Below, piece by piece: positions 33,804 through 45,920 of a stretch of DNA of 64,000 nucleotides. A model generated the notes under the pieces. It was given only the letters and a program-made list of their open reading frames with translations. It was not told the DNA's origin and did not search any database. The stretch comes from Favolaschia claudopus (taxonomy: Eukaryota; Basidiomycota; Agaricomycetes; Agaricales; Mycenaceae), in NCBI GenBank assembly GCA_037176885.1, contig JAWWNJ010000004.1, forward strand, positions 2,728,001 to 2,792,000, read 5' to 3'. Position 1 is the stretch's first letter. Each line of letters opens with the position of its first letter. Made by a program: the position numbers and the translations under genes.

Positions 33804-34914
33804 ATGCCTCGTGTAGCCTCCACCTCCTCCTTCCCCGCTCGGGCCTCCCAGTCCTCCACCGTAGGTTCCCCCTTCAAACATTCCTCATTCTCTTTCATCT
33901 GACGCCTTTTATTCAGAATGGCCGAACTCCTCCCAACCCGCCACTCGAGTTCCGCTGCCCTCATAAGGGCTGCTCGTGGAGCTATAACAACAGGTCGGAC
34001 CTTGCCCGCCACGTCCCTCGTCACCTATCCCTCGAAGAGCGCGAGAAACTGTAAGCTCATCATCACCCTACTTGTATTCTCCGGACCAATGATTCCTTTA
34101 GCATGATCTCGTGTTCTTTCCCCGGCTGCACCCACAAGTGCCTCCAACGGTCCAATATGCGAACGCATTACACAACGAAGCAGTCAGTCACCTTCCCGTA
34201 TCCTCGTCTCTGGTCTTTGAATCTGATGAGTCGTGCAGTACGACAGACAAGCCGCACGTCTGCCACAAGTGCGGGTATGGCACAGGAGATCCAGCGTGCC
34301 TGACCCGACACAAGCGGCGCTGCCCCAAGGACGCGCCACGCAAGAGGGAGTCCGCTGTTCGCGAGCTCAAGGTCATTATGGATGCCCGCAGCTACCTCGT
34401 CGTGGACGCCGAGTCCTCTACCAATGGCAGCGACAGTGGCGCCTCCACCCCTTCGTCATCCTCCTCGACATTCTCCTTCTCTTCTCTCTCCCCCTTACCC
34501 GCGGCATCCTTACCGCAGACATTCGAGGGCCACACACCGGGCTTCGTCCCCTCCCCCCTTGGCTTCGACCTCGACCTCGATCTCGATCTCAGCCTCACCC
34601 CCCTTCCCGAGCACTCTCTCCTCGCACCCCCTACCGACGCAAGCACCTGCACATGGACCCCCTGCGCCCCCTTCGTCCCTCCTTCCGCTGGGCCCTCCAC
34701 CCGCCCCGCCACGGACACGAAGCTGCGCTGGGGAGGACTATACCCTTCCACTTACCTCCCTCCCTCCTCGTACGACCCGGCGTATCAGTATCTGTGGGAT
34801 ATCGGATTCCCTCAGTATGATATGCCCTTGTACGATTTCGACCCCTTCTCGCCGGCTTTTGTCGATCCTTTCTTGATCCCGCCGTTTGTGGGCGAGTTCA
34901 TCGAGACTGTTTGA
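33804..34914 (+). CDS. Three-finger C2H2-type zinc finger protein, probable transcription factor
   Basis: Exons 33804-33860, 33917-34050, 34102-34194 and 34239-34914, 319 residues, phase kept at each junction. Finger 1 is FRCPHKGCSWSY...LARHVPRH (C-x4-C-x12-H-x3-H). Finger 2 is ISCSFPGCTHKC...MRTHYTTKH (C-x4-C-x12-H-x4-H), whose last His is formed across the third intron. Finger 3 is HVCHKCGYG...LTRHKRRC (C-x2-C-x12-H-x3-C). The C-terminal 200 residues are Ser/Thr/Pro-rich with an acidic Asp-Leu repeat (DLDLDLDLSL) and Tyr/Phe/Pro/Asp-rich ends, typical of an activation region. It sits among F-box genes with no obvious functional tie. The Pro-rich tail has higher GC than neighbours, reflecting codon use. 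Confidence 0.82.
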
Positions 34915-35394
34915 GGAGTCCATCGAGACTGTTTGAAGAATCCGATTTTTTCTTCCTCCGTCTCTGGAGTCTGTCGCGGTGTCCTTGTTATTTTTTATTT
35001 GTATATATTCTCTCCCGCTGCGTTTTTAGATCTGTTGTGTACTTTAGGGCACTTGATTCTTTTCTCGACGGACTTGTATTTGTACATACCCACATCTTTG
35101 TACTTTCCGCAATACGATTGGTCTCGGGTATTCTGATCAAAGCGATCATAGAGGGTGTAGGCGGTAATGAACTGGGCACACTATGATCTGTCCACAGCCC
35201 GCTGCTGCCCCAGGCGTCGTATTCTCGCGTGAGAGGTGGATCGCAAAAGACCGCAAAGTCCAAGCGCAGAATCCCGCTCCGGCCCTCCGGCCCAGACGAA
35301 AATCTGACGTGTACTCGATTTGTAATCTCCCTTCTCAAGCGCAACGACCACCTCATCGAGCTCCAAGCCAGCAGCGGCCAATTACTGTGGCTCA

Positions 35395-36467
35395 ATGGAT
35401 ACACCTGAGACTCCTGTCATCCCACCCAAACTCCCACCTGAGTTGGAACGAATAGTCTTTGAGATGACAGCACGCACCTACCCCGCCGGGATCCTCCCTC
35501 TCATGCTCGTCGCTTGGCGGGTCAAATCTTGGTAGGTACTATCCTATCGAAAACACTAGGATCTTAAAATTCATGTCTTCATCGTCTCCCTTCGGAAGGG
35601 TAGAACCGTTCCTTTACCGCGTTGTCCACCTTTCGCCGTATCCCAATGGTCGGCAGCATTACGGATTTCCGCTCATGCCCCTCGAAACCCTACTCAAAAT
35701 CGTACTAAACAAAGAGTCATCGGACGATCCAAAATTTCGTTCATTCTGTGAAGCCGTGGAGTACGTTTTTCTCGAGGAAATCCTCATCGATCCTATATCC
35801 CCCATCTTGGATGCCATACTTATGGCGTGTCCCAAAATCACCGACTTCTTCACGAGACGCCCTATTGGATCCAATCTGGAGGCACTAGCATCTTTAACGT
35901 GCCTCCGTCGTCTGGCTATCGACACATACAATCTCTTCTCCAACTCCTCCCCAATAACCCCCATCGCTCCTGCCGCCGCGAATTTCGCCCACCCTCTATT
36001 TCGTAACCTGACGCATCTTGAGTTGATAGACCTACCCGCGCGTAGCGGGAGCCTTCGTCGCCCCTTCTACGCGCAGCTCGTTCTCATCCCCGAACTCACG
36101 CACATCTCATTCAACTCCGCCGCCCTCGCGATCGGGATTCATCCCACCCTTGTGAAAATCAAAAAACTGCAATGCATCGTTATCCTGGGCTTGCCGCTTC
36201 GTCCGCACGAATCGGAGCTGAACTCTAGCTCTCTGGTTCCGGACGATCGATTTGTGTATATCCGCCAGACGGACTTTCAACGCGATTGGTTTGATTGTGC
36301 TAAAGGAGGAGGAGGGTATTGGGGTATCGCTGAAATGTTTCTTGCTGCGAGACGCAAGGGAGATATTGATCGTGAGCATTCCGTCGTCTTGCATTGCTCT
36401 GCTCAATGACGAGACCGCAGGCGCGACTTATCTCATCTCTGACAAGGATTCGCGATGGCGAGAGTGA
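35395..36467 (+). CDS. F-box/LRR-like protein (mushroom family)
   Basis: Exons 35395-35531, 35599-36371 and 36421-36467, 318 residues. It starts MDTPETPVIPPKLPPELE, followed by the F-box-like helix RIVFEMTAR; splicing joins VKSW to VEPFLYRVVHL, the conserved step also seen in the gene at 31191-32214. Leu-rich repeats follow (ALASLTCLRRLAI, FRNLTHLELIDL). Near the end, RDWFDCAKGGGGYW matches the family mark. The last intron (GTGAGC to CCGCAG, 49 nt) replaces a read-through tail with RATYLISDKDSRWRE. Without that intron the protein would end at 36409. The first acceptor is an unusual AAG. Same strand as the C2H2 gene and about 480 bp downstream of it. Confidence 0.78.
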
Positions 36468-36791
36468 GGCAGTCTAAGTAAAATGAGCGTGCTGTGCAGG
36501 AAGAGATCTAGCTACGATAAATTCTACAAGTAAATGTTCGGTGCTCAAAGATTGCTAGGATGATGCGGATACGATGCAAAGTTCAGAAGCCGGAGTTTTG
36601 AACAAGCCAGGATGAAGCTGCTTCGGTAGAGGACACTTCAATTGATCAGAATTTTTTTTGAAAGTTCTGCTCTCGACGATCGTGATTTTCTTTCATAGCA
36701 CAGCTCCTCATTAGAGTTTCTTCAGATTTATAATGATACATGCAAATTTCCTTGAAGTGACATTGAAAAAGTTGTTGGAACCCGCGCGTGG

Positions 36792-37173
36792 CAGTGACCG
36801 TCCTATAGGCCTTAAAAGTGGGTCGGCGGACCCTATAGCCCTTTTTAAGGGCAAAGGCCTATAGCTCTAGGGCTTTATAGGCCTATAGATGTCACGTGTT
36901 AGCGCTTGGACCACATTTCGAGCCGCAGTTTTTTTGGAAGAAAACCCTTTGAAAACTCAGCAAAATTTACCTTCATATGAACTGAACCGCTGTTCAGCAC
37001 CTCAACCAGTGCCACTCACCTCTCTGGATGCCTCGGTTGACTGGAGCAAGGACCATGTGACTTTATAGCCCTTTTTAAGGCCTTCAACCTCGTCCGACGA
37101 ATGCTATAGGCCTCATTATAGCCCACCTATAGGGCTATAGCTTTATAGGCCTTTGCCCTTCGGCCGGTCACTG
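36792..37173. mobile_element. hAT-like MITE, 382 bp, with 8-bp target duplication
   Basis: Begins CAGTGACCG and ends CGGTCACTG; flanked by GCGCGTGG on both sides (36784-36791 and 37174-37181). The terminus fits the YARNG rule. Inside are many TATAGGCC/GGCCTATA and CCCTTTTTAAGG repeats near both ends, as in hAT transposase-binding regions. There is no reading frame for a transposase. The termini differ from those of the 5346-5946 element, so two hAT-type families are present. Confidence 0.93.
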
Positions 37174-37239
37174 GCGCGTGGCCTGTTTGTTTTGATGCCT
37201 TCAAGTTCGTGGCACCGTGCGACTTCTCCCGGGATAGAC

Positions 37240-37822
37240 CAGATGCGACAAGCGCGACACCCATTAAGTACGACACATCACCTCTAGATGCGACACACCG
37301 TGCCGAGCCGATAGAAAAATCTTGAGAATATGCGACACACCTTCCAAATGCGACACACATCAGCGTGACATTGATTTTGATAGATCATTCAGTGCCGAAA
37401 ACCCACAGCAATGACTGCCGAAGGCCAAAAGAACGCGCAACCGAGCAGTTAGGGCAAGCGTAGCGCGCCTTAACTGCGGGAATCCAGTAAAGAAACCCCG
37501 CCCCGACTGGTTAGAGTTAGGGTGAAGACATATTGATCCGCGCGAACGAGGCTTTAGTGTGCCGACCTGAGCGGCCCCGGTTCGGGGGACGGGAATGGTC
37601 GGTCCCCTTCGCGCACACTACGTCGAAGGGTTTACCGCCAGGCCGAGCGTTGCCGAGAGCTGAAAGAATATTATTTGCCGTGATTCGGCCGTGATGGGAC
37701 GTTGATTGTCACTCAATGTCACAGAAATATTCGATTAATCCTCAGTGACACACTGTGACAATGTGTCGCATCTAACGCAAGTGTGTCGCATATCAAGTGT
37801 GTCGCGCTGTCGCACTTGGTAT
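37240..37822. mobile_element. TIR element with subterminal TGTGTCGCA repeats
   Basis: The left 60 bases (from about 37240, with TGCGACA, GCGCGACAC and ATGCGACACACC) match the reverse complement of the right 60 bases (about 37760-37822) with a few changes. TGCGACAC-type motifs occur in one orientation on the left and the opposite on the right. No transposase frame. I could not fix the exact ends or a clear target duplication; ACC/GGT at the two borders may be part of the inverted repeat. Its right edge ends about 30 bp from the start codon of the next gene. Confidence 0.75.
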
Positions 37823-37826
37823 ATAC
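37820..37826 (+). promoter_or_regulatory. TATA-like box of the F-box gene, at the border of the TIR element
   Basis: TATATAC begins 33 bp before the ATG at 37853 and overlaps the very end of the TIR element. If it is used as a TATA box at this distance the leader would be almost absent, so it may instead mark an AT-rich border. Position and motif only. Confidence 0.3.
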
Positions 37827-37852
37827 TCGACTTCTCCGAAACGGTCACTACC

Positions 37853-39481
37853 ATGAAGTTCGAGTCTCCATTTTCTGATCGCCTGGGTACCAACTACTGC
37901 GCTACCGACGACGAAGTGCTCGAAATCCAGCAGCTTATCGCAGAACCGACGCACAAGCTGCTTATCTTGGAGGAAGAAATTACCAAACTCGAGAAAGCGA
38001 TCGAGAACCTCGAAAAGGATCGCAAGAATTATAACATCTTCGTCGAAGCCCACAGGGCTCTCATCTCCCCCATTCGACGAATGCCACTCGATGTTCTTTC
38101 AGAAATATTCCTAGCTTGTCTTCCGACGCATAGAAACTGCGTCATGAGCGCCTCGGAGGCTCCAGTCATCTTGGGACGCATATGCAGTTCGTGGCGGGCT
38201 CTTTCGCTCGAGACACCGCGTCTTTGGGCTAGGCTTCATATAGCCGCGCCGCCATGGGGGACTCAATGGCTTGATCAGCAGACATCCCGACGTTTGGAAA
38301 CAATGAAGATGTGGTTGGCGAGATCGGCACAATGTCCTCTGTCAATCTCACTTCACGGCGGTCACTTCATGTCGCCACCAGAAACTCCCCCTGTGGCGGA
38401 GTCAGCTCACCCCCAGTCTACGAGCACCTTGTTCGTCAAGGAGCTCATTGCCTTTGCTGTAAGATGGCAGCGTGTGCATTTCGTGATACCCAGCGATGGG
38501 ATTCAAGCGTTGGCACATTTGAAGCTTCAGGATGTTCCCCTTCTCCAGGAAATTGCGGTCTTCACGCCACCTGAGCATCCACCGCCTGATTCGAGATGGA
38601 CAAGCTTCGAAATTCTCAAGAGTCCGCTCCTTACGAGCTTCTCCGCGCCAGGCCGAGATTTCGATGATCTGCTTCCCCTTCGTTGGAACCTGCTGAAGGA
38701 ATTATGTGTCGGTGGGGGTTCCTGGGAATCGTCTCTCGATGGCGAGAAGGCGTTGCAGTTGCTATCTCGGTGCAGCCAGCTCGAGACTTGCAAATTGTCA
38801 GTCAATGCGGAGTCTGAACCCCTCTTGCATGCCACGGTGGACCTTCCGTTCCTGCATACATTCCACGTGGACCTGGGTGCTGCCTCGTCCTGTCTATTTG
38901 ACCGAATCTCTTCTCCGAATCTACGTGAGCTTGTTCTCCGTGGACAGGGCGAACGCCTGCCCGACTTCCTTGCCCCTTGCAGCAAACTGGAAAGTCTCGA
39001 GATCGAATGCAGTCACATGGGAAGGGCCGCGTTGCTCGACACTCTCCTAGTACTCCCAGTAACAATGCGACACATCAAGTTGCACGAATTTGCGTATGGG
39101 TCGGGAGTCCCTAAGACGGTCGACGATGAGGCATTAGCACTGCTCACTCTGACTGCTGGGCAACGCTGCTGTCCGTCATTGGAGTCACTCACTCTAGTAT
39201 GCAGCTCCAAGATATCAGATTCAGCACTGAAGAGGTTTGTCCTGAGCCGGATGGGAGAGGGTGAATTCACTGGGAATCCATCGCTGAAGCGGCTGAGAAG
39301 CCATATGCCTCGAGATAAGGAGGTGGACCTCAAAGTCGACTTGAAGCAATATATGGATGCTGGTCTGGACCTCGAAATTATATATCGTCCCCCGATTAAC
39401 CAGGACTCTTCGCCGTGGTACGGAACAACTGATGCACCCAATTCTTGGCAGCCAGCCTGGAGTGTTCCTACTAATTGGTAG
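37853..39481 (+). CDS. F-box protein with N-terminal coiled coil
   Basis: A single uninterrupted frame of 542 residues. The start at 37853 is the first ATG after the mobile element; the frame continues upstream into the element, which is why an earlier start was rejected. Residues about 35-70 form a Leu/Glu/Lys heptad-like coiled coil (LILEEEITKLEKAIENLEK), then the F-box (ISPIRRMPLDVLSEIFLAC) followed by ILGRICSSWRALSLETPRLWARL, the standard layout of the large mushroom F-box family. The C-terminal two thirds are Leu-rich and probably form LRR-like repeats. The expected role is a substrate receptor of an SCF ubiquitin ligase (family knowledge). It differs from the intron-bearing F-box type at 31191 and 35395. 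Confidence 0.88.
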   Translation: MKFESPFSDRLGTNYCATDDEVLEIQQLIAEPTHKLLILEEEITKLEKAIENLEKDRKNYNIFVEAHRALISPIRRMPLDVLSEIFLACLPTHRNCVMSASEAPVILGRICSSWRALSLETPRLWARLHIAAPPWGTQWLDQQTSRRLETMKMWLARSAQCPLSISLHGGHFMSPPETPPVAESAHPQSTSTLFVKELIAFAVRWQRVHFVIPSDGIQALAHLKLQDVPLLQEIAVFTPPEHPPPDSRWTSFEILKSPLLTSFSAPGRDFDDLLPLRWNLLKELCVGGGSWESSLDGEKALQLLSRCSQLETCKLSVNAESEPLLHATVDLPFLHTFHVDLGAASSCLFDRISSPNLRELVLRGQGERLPDFLAPCSKLESLEIECSHMGRAALLDTLLVLPVTMRHIKLHEFAYGSGVPKTVDDEALALLTLTAGQRCCPSLESLTLVCSSKISDSALKRFVLSRMGEGEFTGNPSLKRLRSHMPRDKEVDLKVDLKQYMDAGLDLEIIYRPPINQDSSPWYGTTDAPNSWQPAWSVPTNW

Positions 39482-42400
39482 ATTGGTGGCGGACGCCTGT
39501 TGCTTTCCTAAGCCTGCCATCGTTCCGATGCATGGGGAGAAACAATGCTGTCGAAACGGACCTTGCTTGATACTGTACATTATTATCTGAGTATCTACCT
39601 GGCAGGCCATACGCAATAGACTTTTCGTTCTATGAACTAGCAGCCAGACACCTGCCCGAACCTCGACGTTTCGTACATGAGTAATACAGAAGACTCGTCA
39701 CCGCACCGACGCGCACAGAAAGGCAGCGAAACGCCACCGAGACGCTGACGAGCACCACAGACGACGACAGGTACCCGCTGTAAACGCTCCTGGGCATCAT
39801 TGTTCATGGAGGTGTTGGCCACCGCCTCCGAGGTAGACCAAGCGGAACATTGTATATCGAGCAGAGGCTTTCCCCTCACTTTTGGCCATTAGGGTACCCA
39901 CCTCTTCCTGTCCGTCTGCCAGTACGACATTGAAGATTGTATGCCGCACCACGGCTGCATGTAGGGTACTCTAATGAGTCTAATCGTTCGAGAGGCTTCG
40001 TCGCTCACAAAATACGGCAAGCCGCTCGCATACATCTGCCTTGGATGATGTCGGCAGGAAGACAAGGCGTTGCCTGCCATTCCCATCTCGATAAATGTGT
40101 GCTCGAACGGAGGCGACAGGCGACAATGCTCAGCAGCCGCGCGCATACAAAGCAACGCGGGGTATTCCTCCAATAATTCTCCCCTTGCGCAGCTGGGCCT
40201 CGAGATGCTCCGCATCGGTCCTGCTGCCAAAAGATGTCGCGGAGAATGAAATAGTGACTGCAGTTACTGTCGCGGCCCCGATGCGACGCCCGCATTGCAG
40301 TGAGCTACGCTCATCGACAGTGGGAGATCGCCATTGGTGACGTTGAGCGACACGCGGAGCTCGTAGGATGCCTTCCATATTAGCGGCATAACGCGAGGGT
40401 CGGGATGATGACGAGTGCATGTTCCGCCCAACGGTGGTTCACGCTGAAAGCAGGAGTCAATGATGGGACAGTATTGATCGCGTGTCAAGAATGTGGGTGC
40501 ATGCTGCAGTATGCAGGTATGGGTGTGTAGGAAAGCTGAAGGTGGGGATTGATTGAATGTTTGTCGAGGGCGATCGAGGATATTCTGAGGTCAAATCAGT
40601 CGGATCGGAGAACGAACAGAATGCGTGAAAAACGTACCACCAGAATCGCCGCATCGCGACCTCACATCCGCCGGCGTCATCCAATCCGCAGACCAAACCA
40701 GGGATCACGCCGAAACGTTCACAATGCCGTCGACGCCTGATCTCTCCGTCGACCTGAGCCGGGGCCGGCGCTCAGGCAGCAGGCAAGATAGACGACGCGC
40801 GCAGCCGCCTAAGGCGTTGAGGCATATGACTGACATGGCATGTGCAGTGCAGAATCCTTTGGCGGATAGTCAGTCACGGTTGAGGTAACGAGCATTGTCG
40901 TCTAAGACAATATGGGTCAGGGTAGAGAATTCGAAGACATCTGAAGGACGTACACACGGTCGGCATCGTCGGGGCGACGCCTCGTTGACGTCTCATCCGG
41001 AATACTCTGGCCCACGACCACCTACGTTGCGGGTGTACAATGTCGGAGGGGAACGGGCGGTTGGTGGGAGAATCATCCCCACGAGCTACATGGCATCATG
41101 AGCCTGGCGCGAAGGAATCAAATGAAGATTACTCACACCGACACCTTTATATGATCCACAACGACGAATCTCGCACCCAGCTGGCTAATGAATCCAATAA
41201 GGGACGATATATGTAGACCCAACGACGGGGGAGGGGGAATAGACGATACATATGGACTAGAGGCCGGTGAACGCGTTGGACAAGCGATCGAGAAGATGTA
41301 GAAGTAGGTATGGCGGCTGACATTGTCGGTATCCATACACCTCTGCTGCATTCAGCAAAGTTCCTGCAGCTGCAGACGGGCGGGTGTTACCATCGATAAC
41401 CTTCGTTGATTACCAATCCGATGGAGCGTCACGGCCGCGATACGACTTCCCGAAAGAGTCCGTTGACAATGCTCCACCGTGCAAACCGTGGTGGTGTGGT
41501 GGAGCGGAAGCCCCGTTGACGAAGCACCGTTCACTATTGCTGACGATGGCGGTGTCAGCTTGGAGCGACTGGCTTTTAGGGTACTTCTTCGTATAGGGAA
41601 GTAGACCTCGCTGGAAGATGGAATCCGCAATGTTATAGTCCGTGATGACTGCTAACGGCGTCGTGAAGCTATACATCTTCGGGGCGATTGGCAGTGGACT
41701 GTCGATACGGCATACGAGGCGGAGAAAGAGGGATGTGGCGCATGCGCGGATGATAATGCGACTCCCCACCGATGGCCGCATACGCTTGTTGGTCGCCACC
41801 TAATCAAGCAGAAGGGGTTTCGCTAAAAGCGAAGCATGTCTCAGGATCGAGAAAGGTACGGAGGGGGAGTAGAAGCGTACACGGAATGCGGGCAGTCCTC
41901 TCCGCGCTCTGTGCCTTGTCTTGTTTGTCGGGAAATCTGTTATCTGACCTCCCTGCGAGCATGGCGAAGAATCCTTCCGCCATGTCGTGCATGCACCTCT
42001 GCTGCCCCGGGCCGATGACGAGGCCGTCGACTTGTAAACTATTGAGCTTTCGACGTTATGATCTGGCGGAAAGGACGAGGTGTCCAGAAAAGCTAGTGGA
42101 CCCCGAAAGGAGCACTGTGCCGCTCCAGGCGAGCTCTTGGTACGGACATGGCCACATGGAGCCACCGTCGAGTGAAGTGTCGTCGAGAGTGTGGTGTGGT
42201 CGCGCTCAATGCGAGGGTCTACCGGAGACGAGATACGCCGACGGAGGGGTCCGAGTTTGCGTAGAATAAGCGCGTTCCATGCACGGCCAGAGCGTAATGA
42301 AGACGAGACCAGAAGGAAGACCGAGGTACAATAGGATGTGATGTGACGTGGTGAAATCACGGACGCAGAAGGTCATCGACAACGGCACTGGCCACTGGCA

Positions 42401-45400
42401 GCGCTACGTTGTCGCGGAGTCTACAAGCGCATGTATGAGTACGGGTAAAGAGAACGAGAGGGTGAGTGAAAGAAAGCAAAGGCAAACGTACATCATCTTA
42501 AGATGCCCCCAGCTTGTGCGCATAGATCCTCTTCATCCTTGACCCGTCTCGCCAAACAAAGGCGCAGCTTTGCGGGGTACTGCTCCGCTATCCATGAAAG
42601 TCGTGCGATTCCAGCCCAGAGGGGGATTATGAGAGAAGGTACACGCGAGCTGGCCAACAGCAAAACAAGCGCCCCGCTAGTCGTCGGATTCCGCAGTCAA
42701 GCTTCAAGGCGGCGTTGTTCCTCGCCATCCCGTCCGCAGCACAGAACCATGGGGGACGAAAAATGTATTGCGCGCGAACGTCGCCGAGTCGGTCAATGAC
42801 GATTCCGAGCGCCGTCGGGGCTATAAATGCACACCTATGGAGAACGCGCCGGAGGCGGTGCAAGGTCTGGATTAGTTTGTCGCTGAAGGTGAATGCTGCT
42901 GTAACAAGGACGAGCTGGACAGTCTCTCCTTCCTGAATCTTGTCCCCGAGTACTGGTTGGAGATGTCATTGACAGAGTCGGGTGTAGGCCGCCGGTGCGG
43001 AGAAGCCTTCATGTCACTGTCATCCATCGACATACGACGAAACAACGGAAATGACGGAGTACTCGTGGTCTTCGCAGTCGATAGAATTAGCATCGACGTG
43101 AATCTACACATGACACGCACCCGTAGATCGGTCTTGACTGGGAGGCGTATGATGTTCGCCGCCAAACACGAACGGTAGAATGAATCATGTGGGCACGCCA
43201 TGCCACAGGCGTACGAGGGAATGTCAATAGTAGCTGGATCCTAAGTCGTCATAACTTTCCATTAACAATGGAAGAGGACAAAGAAAACGGCATGCATACC
43301 GTGCAAAAAAATCCGGTTAAAAAAATTCTCCACAGAAATCATTCGTCGCTGTTGCTTATTTCAAACGGTCGAGAGCTCTTGAGGAATTACACTGTGAGTT
43401 CACCGTCAGTAGAATCAGAGAGAAAGAAACAAAATTCGCGAACGAACGGTATCTCTTCATTCTTCGCTTCATTCAAAGATAGGACAAGCATCAAGAAACA
43501 CAGAATAGCTAGAGATCTCTCCCAATCTGCAGCCGGGGCTCCAGTTATCGGCTTATCTGTGAGCTGCGCTCTTCTCGCTGTGTCTGGGTTAACGCTCCGT
43601 CCAGACCCCGAAAACTTTGCTTGAATGATTGGAACCGCTCAAAGATCCGGTCTACCACGGTGAAGAGATGGAGAGCGGATCGAGCAAGATAAATGGAAGA
43701 GACGGAGAAGACGCTCAGAACGTTGGCTGCATCGCAACTGCATCGTCGCTGAAGAGGTGTTGGTCGCCGTTGATGACGTTGGTGACAAGATCAAATCATC
43801 GGCCGAAACCCGGAAACGCTAGAGAATTCATCGGATGGTTGCATTTCACGTTGAATTAACTGCAAGTGACGTATTCAGTCCCAATGGCGTGCAGAATCAG
43901 GTGCATTGGAGACAATATCCGAGGGGGTTCCTACCGTTTGTTCTCGGATCGCACCTCGCCCATTACTCGTTTAATTCAGTTGATTCAAAATGTTGTTGAG
44001 CCTGAGTGCAACTTGTGTTGAACGTAGTACAACAGAAAAATCAAAACGTGGAGGGAGGGGATCCCCATAGCTCATTCAATTTGAGGTGCTGCAAGCTTCA
44101 GGCCAAGATTGAAACTCGAAATTCTTGTCATCTGCCGACAAGTAGTTTTGGTCAGATCTTTTAGATTGTCATTATGGCTGCCTCCCCCACTGAGGGTAAG
44201 GCTTGGCGCAACTGTCAATACTGTAAAGCGAGCCGCATTGTTAGATATGTTCTGCCGGTTGCTTCCTTCTCCCAGCACGGCATAGAGATTAACTGCGACC
44301 AGCGCGGTTGCAGGTCAATCTGATACAAGCTTTTCTCAGGTTCAAACTCGGTCGTTGGACACGAAGCCGTCGATTCATTGGCTACCCCCACCCACGAGTA
44401 CACAACCTTGCATCAGCTGGCGACGCGAAAGAATTTGAAAGCCACCATTGATGCATCATCATGAGAGTCATGATTTCTAGCTTCGCTTCTAGGGTGACTG
44501 CGGCATACACTCATCCCAAGTCTAGTTCGGTCAGGTTGGCATTCAAAATACCACGGATAGAACTCGTAGATACCTTCTGACCGAGTCGTCGAGACGCCGC
44601 GTTAGATCTCAGTCGAGGTCGCGTTCTGACTCCTTCACCAAAGTCATACATACCCCCGTGCAAGTGTGAGTCTGGGACCTATTACTAGTCCAAATTATCC
44701 GACCAACTTGTATGAAAGAAGTCACGGTGATCCTTCTGCCAATACCTGGCGCATTCTGTTTCTTTTTCCAGTCATGCCAGTTGTTTACTTTCGCCAGTGC
44801 ACCTTATTGATGGTTTAACAGCAACAAACCCGAATCCGTACGGATTGGAGAAAACGCATAATATCGAATGACCCGCCGCCGCACCATTACACAGGGCCAT
44901 AGGCAGTGGGAGAATCCGGCGGCACACAGGGCGAGAAAACGGGGTGCAACTTTGAGGCTGATTGTGGTTGAAATCTTCTCAATGACCCCAGAAAGCCGAG
45001 AGTCTTGCGGTGCCTGAAGGTTAACTGGGAGAATGGTATGTCACTCAGAATGATAGAGTGCAAACTAACTCTTAATGACGGAGAGAAAACTACCGAACGG
45101 TGACTTTGAACGTCACATTGAGAACATTATACCTCTCCGTTCGCGACCTATTTTTGCATCTCGAAATCTAAATCTTATCATCGTCAAGATAGCGCTCCGT
45201 GAGATAGATTCATACCGCTATGCTGCAGCTTTCGAAGCCCCAAGTAGCGGCGATTGAAGTCGATGGCCAGTCCGAATAATTAACACTGCTTGCGTGGAGT
45301 GCCTCGATTAGTCGTAGCAGAAGAATCTCTCTCCGACATGTAATTTATTCAGCGCATTCACCGGGTGTTTGATCGAGGGCTGGAAATACTGACTGCGGCG

Positions 45401-45920
45401 CAAAACACAAAAAACCAAACCTTCTCGGTGGTTATTGGTGAAGTCAAAGAAGTTCGCGAGGCTCGGGACATCCGCAACACCGTCAACTTGATGGAGAGCG
45501 GTGCAATAATTAAAACGACGATCTGAGCAGATGTTACTATGTCTTCGGTGGACGAGAATCCGGTGATCTCTATTGTGACTCTCGATAGAGGGAAGTTAGG
45601 GCGAGGATTGGCTGAAACGGCGGGAGCTGTGACTTGGTCACAGTGGAAGTGGAGGGAGCAAGCTGTGCGCCGAGATGCCGCCCCGACACCGTTGACCGAC
45701 AATCCCATCAAACGTAATGGTAACGTTATCTGCGTGGTTGCTGCGCGCCCTCAGAGTACGTTTTGACACCCGCAGTTTTGGCTCATTTGGAACTATAATC
45801 GGCGTCGCTTCATCCGATGCTCTGCAAATCTTGGAAGGCACAATCTAATTGGCCGGTTGTATCGCTCGTAATGGTATATAAGAGCTCTCTTGTCTCTCGG
45901 TAAAATTGCAACGGAATGCA
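39482..45920. other. Long unassigned stretch, probably intron-dense or decayed
   Basis: I could not assign a gene. On the minus strand there are clean intron signals, for example 40585-40637 (GTACGT donor, ACCTCAG acceptor), and hydrophobic blocks that could be membrane segments, such as the one read leftwards from about 42388 (HHILLYLGLPSGLVFITL) and one near 41350-41133. So an intron-rich membrane protein gene between about 43200 and 39900 is possible. From 43200 to 45920 only short orphan frames occur, the longest at 43187-43624. Confidence 0.3.

Noticed and set aside
37745..37852. Longer N-terminus for the F-box gene at 37853
   Set aside because: The extra codons lie within the inverted repeat of a mobile element and have no counterpart in the F-box family layout.
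40640..40700. A minus-strand GDSGG segment suggesting a serine protease
   Set aside because: No His or Asp motif, no surrounding protease-like sequence, and the segment sits at a splice donor.
42540..42680. Minus-strand block similar to an isoprenylcysteine methyltransferase C-terminus (ARRVKDEEDL)
   Set aside because: The defining upstream segment (GPY-VRHPSY type) could not be found nearby in any frame.
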